Source: Amphirosellinia nigrospora
Taxonomy: Eukaryota; Ascomycota; Sordariomycetes; Xylariales; Xylariaceae
Reading direction: 5' to 3'
Length of the DNA: 64,000 bases
Assembly: GCA_004123355.1 (NCBI GenBank)
Contig: SCHM01000006.1
Coordinates: 558,001 to 622,000 of the forward strand
Positions within the stretch are counted from its first letter, which is position 1. Each line of letters opens with the position of its first letter. A program made the position numbers and the translations under genes. Below, in pieces: positions 38,446-49,759 of this stretch. Below the pieces are notes generated by a model. The model ran no database searches. It was not told where the DNA came from and worked only from the letters and a program-made list of their open reading frames with translations.

Positions 38446-40302
38446 TCTAGCAATTATACAGAAGCCTCCTCGAAAGGAAAATAAGTCTCAAGCGAATCAC
38501 AGAAAGTTGTCTAGAGAAGAGAAATAATAACGCAAATTCAGGATTCCAAAGGTCAGATAAATAAGTAGAAGCGACCTGAAGGTTCAAACGAAGAAAGAAG
38601 GGATCACCGGGAGTTGGGCCACAAATGTGGAATGTCGTCGGAGCGACGTGGTGAATACAGTGAGGACTATAGCGAGGGAGCCTATCGCCCTATTCCCTCA
38701 AACACTCAGCGCTACCTTACGTGCGGCCGGTGAGGGCGAAGGTATGGTGAGAGCTGGAACCCATGTTACAAGGGAGTACCTGTTTACGACATGTGGGGTA
38801 CCTTTGGGCTGAACTGGGTAATATACATCGTGTCGCCATAAATAAGGAATTGTTATGCTAACGACAAGGACTTGTCGTCGTACCTATAATCAGCCTGGAA
38901 ACAACGGAGAAATGCTCGGAAGGGCAGTGGGCTGGGTTCAGATTATTATCGTTCGATTCTGCTCATCAGTAGATTTCTTCCGAGATAACGGAACCACCAT
39001 CTGATGTTGTCATTTCATTCTTGAGGCGAGTCGAAACGGCCAGATTACCCAGCGAATGCCCAACACGAAAAATATGCTCGAATGAGAGCGCCTTGTATGT
39101 ATACGAATAGTACTGAAAAAGCTTGGTATACAATTTATGGGCACCTTACACGTGTCGGAGATGGCTTCAGCGTGCTAACTAGGATCCTTGCATTAGGCCA
39201 TTCCTCGGCGGATTGACCCGTCGGAGGATGGCTAGTCGCAGGAATTGTGCTCCCGAATATGAATATATGTGATCTCTTTAGTGGCGGGCAGGAAACCCTA
39301 GCTTGAATTCTACATAGTATTCAAAATTTTCAGTAGCTGTGATACATACCAATCCTACAAGCACGAACCGGCTAATAAGTAGTATGAATATCTTTCGGCA
39401 GATTGACGAGAGAGATGTCTACTACAGACCGCTACGCCTCGGCTCTCAAGATGGACGCAGGCGTCGATTGCTCGAGACTAAAGCATTTGCCTCTCTGAAC
39501 AATCTTATTAGCTAATGCTGCAGCTCTTTCTGTGGGATTACTAAGTGACCAAAGTCGGTGAAAGAGTTGAACGTCTCCTCCAAGTCGCAACTTATGCAGC
39601 AAAACCAATACGGCATAGCTTGCGTCAGCTCTCCCTTCACTGATCATTACAAGAAATGGCACAACATCCACTGTGTCGTTGCTACGTACGTAGACTTGTT
39701 ATCGCATTTTGGTCGCACAAAGCGCAAAGGCAGTAAGTCATCGGTTAGAAATATATAGAATGTTTTACGATGTTTCGATGCCTAGCTGACCTCGAGACGG
39801 ATGCGCCGCAAGTGATGAAGGGTGAGTGTGCGCTATCCCGCTTGCTGACCGGCATTACCGGGGTATTGATGTTGCACGTCGGGGGTATCACGGCCAATCG
39901 GATCATCTCAAACACTTGAATACGGTACTGTAGCTGTTTGATTTTGCCGTGCCAGTGGTCTGATAACAAGGGACATGGTCGAATAGTTGCTAAGTTGCTA
40001 TCCCGCCTCGAAATATGACGTGCCAGGTGCAAGGGTTATGGAACATTCGACTTTGCCTATCCGGTCAAGTAAAGGACCAAACCGGTGCATAGGTACCTAC
40101 CCCTGTTATGTAGCAAGGTATGAAGTTTCACCTACTCATTAATCGAAAGGTCTGGTGATTAAAGACAAACACCTATTAGCTGTTGGAATGCGATTGCGTC
40201 ATTTGGTATTGGCAAACACTTCGAGGTCGACGAACGTAGATGTACCTCAAGAGGTTTGTTCTATATAGCTACCAACACCAATCTGCGCGCCGTTACGTCG
40301 CT
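38446..40302. other. Intergenic, no supportable gene
   Basis: Contains the 5' flank of glutamate decarboxylase and the 3' flank of the aminotransferase copy. Open frames at 39432-39671 (minus) and 39558-39758 (plus) overlap each other and show no domain. Confidence 0.55.
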
Positions 40303-41659
40303 TTATCGTGTCGACTTGATTGCGTCTGACAATATATGTAGGCCGGTACGGATCTCGTCGTCACTTATCGTCAAAGGTGGAACAAACCTGAGAGTATTGG
40401 TGCCACATGTGATAACCAACAACCCTCTTTCCGAGCTGCCTTGACAATAGGAGACGGATCCTGCGTCAACTGAACACGAGTATCAGGCCGCGGCCCGGAC
40501 CTCGCTAATCAAATCCGGGAATTGTTGACGAAGTTGTTTAAATCCCTCTTCAAAAGCTTTCCCTTTGCGAGGACTTCATCCTGCAGAGTAGCACTTGCTA
40601 ATCGCTCAACGACATGATGCGCTACACGACACGCCATAGGATTTCCTCCGTAAGTTGTGCCATGGTCACCAACCTTGATTTTCTCACTTACGGCCGCGTT
40701 GGTAATGACGGCACCAATTGGAAATCCATTGCCGAGAGCCTTTGCGCTGGTTATTATGTCTGGATGCGCCTCCTTCGGGAGATGCCGTGGGCCAGAGATT
40801 GCGGTTCTAGACAGACCGCATTGTATCTCAATAAATCAAAAGCTCCCCTCACGACATGCTTTGCTAGCGCAATGAGAAACTCGTCGGTGGCAACATTGAC
40901 GCCCCCTTCGCTTGGATAGTTCGATGATAACGCCACATGTTTTTTCAGTGACCATTTCATTGATAGCCCAATATTGTTATACGCGCATACTTGAAGCCTG
41001 GAACCATAGGCGAGAAGGCTCCTGTATTTGGGATTGGGGGTCGCAGATAGACTGCCCATGTTCGGCCGTGGAATGAACCGTGAAACGAGACCACCTCGTA
41101 CTTTGACCCAGTTGGATTAGAGTCTTACCGACTTTGCGAGAAAACTTGATGGCGGCTTCGTTTGCTTCAGAGCCGAATTACAGATGAACACAGAGGAGGA
41201 TCGTGCATGGCACCGGACTGCAGCGTCTTTGAACCAACAACTCTGAGAGGGCGCCTGTCCAGGGATTAAAATAGAGGTTTGAAGTGTGCAGTAGTGTTGA
41301 TGCCTGATCTGCAATAAGTCGGCGAGCGCAGGGTCGGAATGACCAAGACCATGACGGCAATACCAGCGGTAAAGTCTAGGTATTTGCGGTTCTCCAAGTC
41401 CCAAATATGACCTTGTCCTTTCACAAACACGACTGAAGGACGAGAATATGTTGCGACCATGTGTTTTAGATGCTGGGATGTCAATGTTGAGCTCGGGGAG
41501 TCAGCTGGAGGGTCGGGATTGGGGAGGGACGCATCGCGGTTGATAGATTGTTGGAATTGCGAGGGAGGTTCGAGGCAGATGTCGTCGTAGCCATATACCG
41601 CGAAGATAGCCGCCTGACACCGCGGCCAAGGCCGTCCGTGTAGAAAATCGAAGCGCCAT
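40303..41659 (-). pseudogene. Acetylornithine aminotransferase-like gene, heavily frameshifted
   Basis: The family transfers an amino group to N-acetylglutamate semialdehyde in mitochondrial arginine synthesis. The start at 41659 opens an Arg/Ser/Leu-rich peptide like a mitochondrial presequence. Blocks in order are YLDFTAGIAV, LGHSDPALADL, HTSNLYFNP, SVFICNS, NEMVTEKTCGVIIE and GVNVATDEFLIALAK. They are followed by the long intact stretch with the PLP lysine (DIITSAKALGNGFPIGAV), then GTTYGGNPMACRVAHHVVERL and TCGTNTLRFVPP. The stop is at 40303-40305. About a dozen one-base losses break it, spread over the gene and including three in the last 60 codons, but no nonsense codon remains once they are allowed for. 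This enzyme is essential for arginine prototrophy. So this is either a decaying second copy or the single gene in badly corrected sequence. Confidence 0.82.
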
Positions 41660-43829
41660 GTCTCCGACTTGGTGAGGTGGATTACCTGGCGGAGAGCTCG
41701 ACCGAGATAGAACTTTAGTCCTACTTAGCTATTGTCCAGAGACTGGGGGGTAAGCTCGAGGCGAGATGGCACGAGAAAGACGATGATCAGGGGAGTGTTT
41801 AAGAATAGGTAAATCATACACACCCAACCCCGGTGAGTCAAAGCTCGTGACTCTTAGGGGAGAGTGCCCAGCCCCCAGGCAAACGACTCTTACCAATAAA
41901 CAACAGTGGCCGAGTTATGGACGATTGATCTACCAAGGTTAGATGGTTCGATATCAGGTCTCCAACTCAACGCAGCGAGTGAATGGTAAAGGGGTGGAGG
42001 AATTGGAGAGGCCTGCTTTAAAGGGTCAGGGACGGCGCATATCTGAGGATTAATTGTATAATTGTATAAGAATTGGAGTGCAGCTTCCAAGGTTGTTGTT
42101 TTCGGGTGACAACAACCTACAGCCTATAAGCGATGCTGTAGAGCACTCGCATTAGCACCCGGTTTGTTATCGATAATTGACTTTTTGGTCCGATGTCGCT
42201 GTAACCCTCCCACGTCAAACCATCAGTTCCCTTATTCCTGCTCCAAGACCTGGTTGCCATCTTTGCCCATACCTACCTAAGGCAGACAATTCAATGTCAC
42301 GCTTCTCCATGTCGGACTGCTCGGGCGATAATAGCAAGAAGGTCCTGCCCCTTTCGTTTCGTTTCGTTTCGTTTCGTTTTGGTTGCCTGAACGGTCAGCC
42401 TTCACCATGCGCTCGTCAGACTCTGTATTTCCAAGCATTATCTGCTCCACGGCGTACAACATGGCGCTCGCATCTCGGCAGCCTTGGAGCGCGAGTCTCA
42501 AGCTCTATTCAGCTATTCTGATCGGTTGTCGCTTCAGAAATTGTGGCGCCAATTAGACCCGAATTAATCTCCCCCTCAGTCCAACGTTCATGTTGGCCAT
42601 GTCACGGAATCATGCCTGCTTATGTACCAACGAACGGAGCAGACGGGCTATGCTGTCACACCCGATGGAGACATCTATAGCTCTCTCCCATTGGCTACAA
42701 AGCACTCTACGGCTGGGATGATCCAGGAATGGCTATTTCTGGTTGTTTCATGGACAACAACGTCACCAAGGCACTACTATATACTCCCTTATGGTTAGCG
42801 AGCGTCGTCGGTACCAAGTACATTCAATCCGATAAGCCATTCAGCCAACCTTCTTTTCTTTTCCCCTGTACCTCCAAGTCGCCCTGCGTGTTACTACTTA
42901 CAATGCTCATGATTAGCAAGCTCATTAGGACTGGTTGAATTGCCGTGATGAACATATTTGGTGGGGCTGATCAACATTCCAATTCCACACCACACAATAA
43001 GACGATTAGGTTAGATGGGTAGCTGTGTAGCTGTCTGCACAACTACAAAAGTAGGGGACCTGGGCAGATCTGGGGATGCCTCTAGCGGGGTTGCCGGTGT
43101 GAATGCCAACTGGACAGCCATGAGGAGCCATGAGCTCGGCGCTTGGCATCGAAGCTTTCTATGGTTATGGAACAATCCTAGTATTTGTGGATCACTTTCA
43201 CATGTCACAACCCGCAGTGCACGCTCGAGTGTGCTGACAGCGCAAACGTCACAAGCTCGCATGCTCGGTTCCCGGGAACCCGACAGCCAACACAGCTAAT
43301 TGAAGACCACGGGACTCACTGATCCTGCTGCTTGTTGTTATTGTCTGGCTTCAAAATTTGCTCTCTTGGACCTATCGATAAAGCCGTGTCACCGATCCTC
43401 CGCCTTGTTAAGTGAATCTACTAAGCACTTATCAAATCAGTCTACTAAATTCCACTAACGGCTTTGTGCTCCCACGGCGCGCGACTCGTGATCTTCTGTC
43501 TTTGTGCCATTCGGTTTACCATCATCGCGGCCAACTAGCTTGTGATTTCTACCTGACTCGACAACTTCGGTAGCTACCCATCTGCCTAGCTACATCCCCA
43601 CGGGGACGCCATGCCTCGACCTATCCTCCGGGTTTCAATGAACTAGTTTTACTTCTTTATAAAGCCTTACAATTACCATACCTAGCGCGCGACTCCACGT
43701 TATCAATTGATGTTCTGGTATCTCTGCATTCATTAGCTTACCCTCCAAGGTTTTTTCTGAGGACCCAAACTGGCATGTCGCATTTATATCTGAGTAGCAT
43801 ATTGGACGCCCTCACTTCATTCCATTCAA
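41660..43829. other. Intergenic, no supportable gene
   Basis: Divergent spacer between the aminotransferase copy and the alpha/beta hydrolase. It holds a TTTCG repeat at 42352-42378. Open frames at 42177-42521 and 43015-43299 show no domain. Confidence 0.55.
42352..42378. repeat. (TTTCG)n pentanucleotide repeat
   Basis: Five tandem TTTCG units in non-coding DNA. Confidence 0.85.
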
Positions 43830-46036
43830 ATGATAGACCATCTTCTTGGCAGGCCTTCTGTCAAGTCACGCCGACTCCAGGTTCTGGCGGTCCTGACCTT
43901 CTGGTCAGCCTATCTCTATAGGTAGTTTTTGTCCATTTTATATAATGCCAAGCTAATCGTGGGCAAGAGGTAACCGCCACGGACCGCCGTTCATACGCTT
44001 ATTGTCGAAGCTCTCCTCAAAAAAATTGACAGGATGGCAAGTTGTTGTCTTCACCATGATGTACCTCTACGCCGCCCGGAATTTCAGTACCCTTGTAGGC
44101 TTAGCGAGCCCGGAGCCCATGGCGAATATGTACGACGCTGCGTACTTCCGCGCTACCTGGGTGCTGACTGCCCTTGATGCCGGCTTCTGGACCGCGATGA
44201 AAATAAGGAGAAAGTGGCTGAGGGATATTGCTAGCATGGTCTTTACCGTCTTCTATATGGTAGCTGCCGAGCGAGCCGATGAGAAGGTCCGCAAAGTCCG
44301 TGGTATGTTGACCGTGGACCATCTACGTGTTAGTTGGAACAAAGGAACATCACCTTATCTTGGCGCTCTTCAAAACTTGATGCGGCCTCGTTTCACGCGC
44401 TGGCCACCTCGAGCTATTCGTATACCACGTCCCAATACCAGCGACTACAAAGAACCAGTCTCTGGTTGGCTGTACTATGACGGGCCCATTTCAGACCTCG
44501 AACACATCAGCAAAGTGATTCTTGATATCCCGGGCGGCGGGTTCGTTGCTATGGATCCGAGATGCAACGACGACAAGCTCCTGGCCTGGGCGGGCAAGAC
44601 TGGATTGCCCGTGCTCAGTCTCGACTACCAGAAGGCACCTGAGTATCCATATCCATATGCACTGAACGAGTGCTTCGATGTGTATACAACCATTATCAAA
44701 AGCAAGGGTCGTTGCATAGGGATGTCTGGAAGAGAGACTCCAAAGATCGTGGTGACAGGAGACAGCGCGGGCGGAAATCTTGCAACGGCCATGACTTTAA
44801 TGGTCATGGAAACTGCCACTAGCAAACGCCGACCGGGACTTGTTCAAGAAGAGCTACCTGCGCCGGCTGGCCTGATGCTTTTCTACCCAGCTCTAGACAT
44901 GAATATCGGTAATTGGATGTCCGATGAACAAATGTCATTGATCAAAGATCGGAATATGCGTGTGACCAATAAGAATTACCTAAAGCGCAAAAAAATGCAG
45001 TACAACGACTAGTTGGCACACCTCACCAATCCGACGATGAAGACGAGTATCCATTTCCCCATGCGCCTACCACGAAAACATCAGACGACGGCCCGAAAGA
45101 CCAAGCCCTTCAGAATTCTCACCCCGAGTATTCACATGCAAGCCCGCAAACATGGTCCAAGTCTCAACCATCGACACCGGCGTCTCGGCGTGACAGTCAA
45201 TCCTTGTCTCATCACCCCGAGCCTATGCGCACGCGTTTAGCTATGGCGTCAATGATCTCATACTTCAACGACCGTATTATTACGCCAGAGATGATGCGTG
45301 CTATGATCATCTTATACATTGGTCCACACAACCGTCCAGATTTCTCACAGGACTACCTCCTATCTCCGATTTTGGCGCCTGACGTTCTCCTGCAGCGATT
45401 TCCCAAGACATACTTCCTGACAGGCGAACGAGACCCCTTAGTCGATGACACCGTCATATTCGCTAGTCGTTTGCGCCGCATCAAACATGCATATCACTCG
45501 CGTCGGGAGACACAGGGTATAGAGGGACTAACAGATGTGGCTGATTTCGATGATAAGGATGTTGCTGAACTCGTTCTGATTCCTGGTATTAGCCATGGTT
45601 TCATGCAGTTTCCTACACTATATCCTCCGGCATGGAAACTCATTGACCGCTGTGCACAGTGGGCAGAAGAACTCCTAAATACCGCCGACTCTCGCGAAAG
45701 ACGCGAGCAGAGACGGTCCCGATTTCGCCGTTATACAAATGCGGAGTCTAGTGGCGACGAAGATCGCCCTCTTGAAATCAATATGACTAGGCTCAGGGGA
45801 GGACCATGAGTGATAATGCCAACCAAAGGGCCGAAGAAACCTCGGACAAGTCCGGTGACGAAAACGACAGCGCACAAACAAACGGTCTCTCGAGCAAAAA
45901 GAAAAGAATCAACGGGAGAGCCAGGGGTGGTCGGGGATCAAGGAGTATTGTAAAACTCGATAGCTCCGACGACCTCCTGAGTCGACGGATGCAGGGCTTG
46001 GCTGGTCCGCTGACAGGTCTGCAGAACGAGGATTGA
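43830..46036 (+). CDS. Membrane-anchored alpha/beta hydrolase (lipase/esterase, HSL-like)
   Basis: A serine hydrolase of the hormone-sensitive-lipase-like superfamily; the substrate is unknown. Exon 1 (43830-43921) codes MIDHLLGRPS and a first hydrophobic segment. A 46-bp intron (43922-43967) follows, and exon 2 runs to the stop at 46034-46036. The protein has two or three N-terminal membrane segments, an oxyanion-hole motif IPGGGF, the nucleophile elbow GDSAGGN, the acid in GERDPLVDD and the histidine in GISHGF, so the catalytic triad is complete. Between the elbow and the acid lies an insert of about 70 residues rich in Ser, Pro, Asp and His, probably disordered. The frame is broken by one lost base in an A run near 44994, and probably one more near 45806, after which a basic, Gly/Arg-rich tail continues. 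With these allowed for, the protein is about 720 residues. Confidence 0.88.
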
Positions 46037-47141
46037 TGTTACCTCGTAAGTAACGAAGTATTGTATATATCGGTCCTGCAAAGGATATGTTGCCTTTAGA
46101 TAAATGACTGAGGAGCATGAATTTTATGTGATACGCCTACGAAACGAAAGGAGGAAACCTTACAGACAGACCCTGTGGTTTGTAGGATTTATCAGTTAGT
46201 AATTAGCTTATGCAAAGCATAGGCCGTTTTATATGGGATACCAAAATATTTCGAGCAGTTTGCATTCGGACTTTATTGAGCACAACTACTTGTCAAGATT
46301 TTTCTTATTAAGGGCTTTTCATGCCCCTTACAGTGGCATTTCTGCGCATAGCTGGTAAGTCACCCTCCCGCTACTCGACTTCACCACACAGAAATCAGAA
46401 CTATACCTGCCTCGTAGGAGCGTTGGGACGAGGTCCGGACTTTAGAGTGTTGACTAGAAAGGAGGCAACTCAGCCAATTAGATTACAGAATCTGTTCTGT
46501 TGGGAGTTCCATATGCATATTTGTGAAGGAACTCCTACTTAGTAAGTTACACCAGCATATCAAAAGAGCTCATTTTAGACGACGTTATCCGTCGCGTTAT
46601 TCACTTCACCTGACAATGATTTCTCTTTCGTTATTACTACACAATACGGTTAGGAATACTTTACTTGTATATGCTATTGTACTATGTATTATGAAGATAT
46701 ATATGTATACATTTGAGTCCAATATTGCTTTAAGTGCTCGATTAGTTTCTCATATACGATAATAAAGGACTGTGCTAACATCCTACCCTAGCCCTACTGG
46801 TTTGCCTAACTAAAAGGTATTCCGAACGTTGGTGTCGTCGTCGACGTGAAGGCCACTGTCCCTATTTGTAGCTACCCCGCCATTCCTCGGTAGCTCGGCG
46901 CCCAGGTCTTTGTTTATGACGGTCGAATCCCCTCTAGCAAGCGATCGTCAGGGCTGCCGTCATTCCTACCTGTCCGCAGTTTGTCCCAAATATTTTGCTC
47001 TCTGTCTCCCCCAAGCTTTACCTCTCTTCTTCCTTCCCCAACTCCGCCTTCGTCGGACTTTCTCACAAGTCCACATTTCTCATTCCAATAGTCACCCTTC
47101 TGAGCCCTATATAAGTCAATTCTATATAGGCTTCTCTCACC
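46037..47141. other. Intergenic, no supportable gene
   Basis: AT-rich 3' flank of the hydrolase to about 46800, then a C/T-rich tract (46960-47140) typical of a fungal core promoter and 5' untranslated region just before the start at 47142. Confidence 0.55.
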
Positions 47142-49081
47142 ATGCCGCGCCCGGGCAACGTTACCCGGTTTTTCGCCCGCACTGCGCACCCCAAGTTCAC
47201 CGATCGTGAACTAGATGTGTTGCACAAGGCTCTCTCTTGTATTAGAGGGGTCGACGCCCAAGGTGAAGTTCGGGTAAGTAAAGCCAGGTTTATTTTCTTC
47301 TCTCCTGATATACCTCTACTTGAATTGCCTCGGCCTCTTTCCCTAGTCCCATTACCATACAGGGCGTTCGTGTGAGCGACTCAAAGGGTATATACTGCGA
47401 ATGGGTTTCCTGTCTATCAATTCTTTGGCATCATTCACTGCCCACGCGCACTTTTACACACACGCATCCACACTAATCGACAATCGACAATCGGCAATCG
47501 ACAACCCAGCAAATGCTAACCTCCGTCGTAACGTGCAATATTATTCTCGTATCTGCATCTTAATCACCCAAACAACTCAACACTATCACCCCATCTATAT
47601 GATCGCGTTCCCACAATCTGAACAGCCAAGAACCACCTACCCACCGCTATTGTCTTCGTGTTTTTCCTTCACATCTATAACGTTCAGAGGTTCCCCCAAG
47701 ATCCCCATGCTTTGTCCCACCTCGTTCTTCCGAGTTCCTACGCCGACTCAAAAGCTGACTTGAGACCCTTCGTCCTAACCCACAGATCGACATGAACAAG
47801 CTCTGGAAGAGTACCGGGTACAAGAGTCGCTTGAGCACTCGGAACCGCTGGGAGGCTATCAAAAGGAAGCTCGCTCAGAACTCAGAGTCCGTCGATGCTC
47901 TCCGAGCTGCCCTCGCTGGCGACAATGATGCTGGCAAGGATTCTGAAAACGCTAAGAGTAAGTAGCCGGCGGCTTTTATTTTCTTTATTGCCCTTCCTCC
48001 TTTTAGCCGGTCCAAGCCCAAGAGCAGCAATACTCACTATAGACCAACTCTAGATGTTGTAGTGCAAGGCGATCACGAGGACGACAAGGACGACGACGAC
48101 GACAAGGCTGGTGTCAACCAGCCCAAGCGCAAGGCGGCTGAAATCACCATTACCGCCACCAACAAAGTAAACATTGTCAGGTAAGCAGAAGTACCGACGA
48201 ACCGAAGCCCAAGAAGGTATGCACGACCAACGCCCCGAACAAGCAAACCCCCAAGGCACCTGTCAAACAAGAGGAGGAAGCAGTGTTCAAACCCGCGGAT
48301 GTAGTAATGGTCGCGCTCATGGCCCGGAGTGCATGCTGGCGCGACCTAGAAGGGCGCCAGCAGCGTCCAGGGGACCAGTCGGCAACCAAGGGGCAGCGTC
48401 TGGGTACCCTGTTCAGCAACAACCTGTTCAGCAACAACCCGTTCAACGACAACCTGTTCAGCAACAGCCTGTTAAGCAACAACCTGTTCAACGACAACCT
48501 GTTCAGCAACAACCTGTTCAACGACAACCTGTTCAGCAACAGCCTGTTCAACGACAACCTGTTCAGCAACAGCCTGTCGCTCAGCAGCAGCAAGTGAACC
48601 ATGGAAGATCTGTCAACTACGCTCAGTTCTGGCCCGGTATCTGGGATTCTCAGGGATATCAGAACTACGTCGGCGCTCAGCAGTATTCCGTCAGCGACGG
48701 CACTCTGCAGGTTGCCAATAACGGAGGGTCTTCCTACGGTACTCAGCCACTTGCCCCCAACGTTGGTGTCTTCCGATACGTTGGCAACGGAGAGTCCTAT
48801 GGTGGTAGCCAGGCGTATACCGGCATGCAGCAATATGCAGACAACGCGACGCACCGTAGCATGCAGGCCCGTGGTGGTCGGCTTGGACTGGCTTACGACA
48901 ACCTCGACCCGGGCCTCGAGGCCGCTCACCTCCAGAATTCCAACCAAGGAGCCGACGTCAACGCCGCGCTCATTGATAATTCCCAGGTCCCCCTCGACCT
49001 GTCTACCGTCTTCGACTTCGGTGTGAGTGGCTTCGCCGACTACAATGATGGTCAGAACAGCAACTTTTATTCCCAGAACTA
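47142..49081 (+). CDS. Myb/SANT-like small-domain protein with Gln-rich PVQQQ repeats
   Basis: Exon 1 (47142-47273) and exon 2 (47786-47957) code a helical domain. It starts FTDRELDVLHKAL and ends NRWEAIKRKL, with spaced aromatic residues like small fungal Myb/SANT-type DNA-binding domains; this is a weak family assignment. Intron 1 is unusually long (512 bp). Intron 2 is 47958-48053. Exon 3 has an acidic run (DDKDDDDDK), a basic KPKRKAAE-type stretch, an acidic Lys/Pro segment (APVKQEEEAVF), then about twelve PVQQQ/PVQRQ pentapeptides and a Tyr/Gln/Asn/Gly-rich C-terminus. Frame losses fall near 48178 and 48310. The layout of a small DNA-binding domain, charged linker and Gln-rich low-complexity tail suggests a nuclear regulator. 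Function is otherwise unknown. Confidence 0.75.
48408..48594. repeat. 15-bp coding tandem repeat (PVQQQ)
   Basis: About twelve units alternating CCTGTTCAGCAACAA and CCTGTTCAACGACAA, giving PVQQQ and PVQRQ. Unit length is a multiple of three, so copy-number change keeps frame. All three forward frames stay open across it. Confidence 0.9.
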
Positions 49082-49759
49082 AGCGCCCTCACGTCCCTCC
49101 CCGTTGGCATCGTCCCTATTTTGGTTTTCTTTGCGCGTTTCACTGATCCTCACCCGCAAATGGCATATCTCACTTGTTATCGCCTCGGCACTCCGATCTG
49201 ATGGATTGATAATTGTGCCTGGCGGGTGAAGGATATCACAGACGCAAGGAAAAGAGATTCAAGATAAAAGAGATTGAGAATCTCAAAAATATCTAGAAAA
49301 AAAAGAGAGGAATACTAAAAGCACGCATACAACAAAAGGAGAGGAATAGAACAAGGGACAGATTGCTGCGCATCGGACACACTGTGTTGATGAGATGGAT
49401 ATCTCTTCTCGTCTAGAGGCGCCACTTCAATAGACAGACAGGTTCTGGAATTACAAGTTGCACAAAAACCAAGCGGACGTACTACTCCAACTGTGACATC
49501 GTGTAATTATTCTATCTTTTTCTTTTTTCCTAAACGTGAAAAAAACAATATTAACTCTCGTGTGAGGCTGCGTATATCTAGGTTCTTAAAAGGGAAAAAC
49601 GGGGTGACGATTTCCACAAAGAATACCGCGGATGGGTATGGGGTATATATGGAGGGAAAAATCATGATGAATTACAGGTGGGTTTGTCGCTTGACGATAG
49701 TGCGTCCCCTTGCCGCGCCGCGCCATTCTCATTCACGTATACATATACATTTATATAGA
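49082..49759. other. Convergent 3' spacer
   Basis: 3' flanks of the Myb-like gene and of the rhodopsin-like gene. A-rich at 49240-49340. No gene is seen. Confidence 0.55.

Noticed and set aside
45806-46036. Independent 76-codon gene overlapping the hydrolase stop by ATGA
   Set aside because: More likely the hydrolase tail after another single-base loss, given the pattern in this sequence; it has no promoter space.
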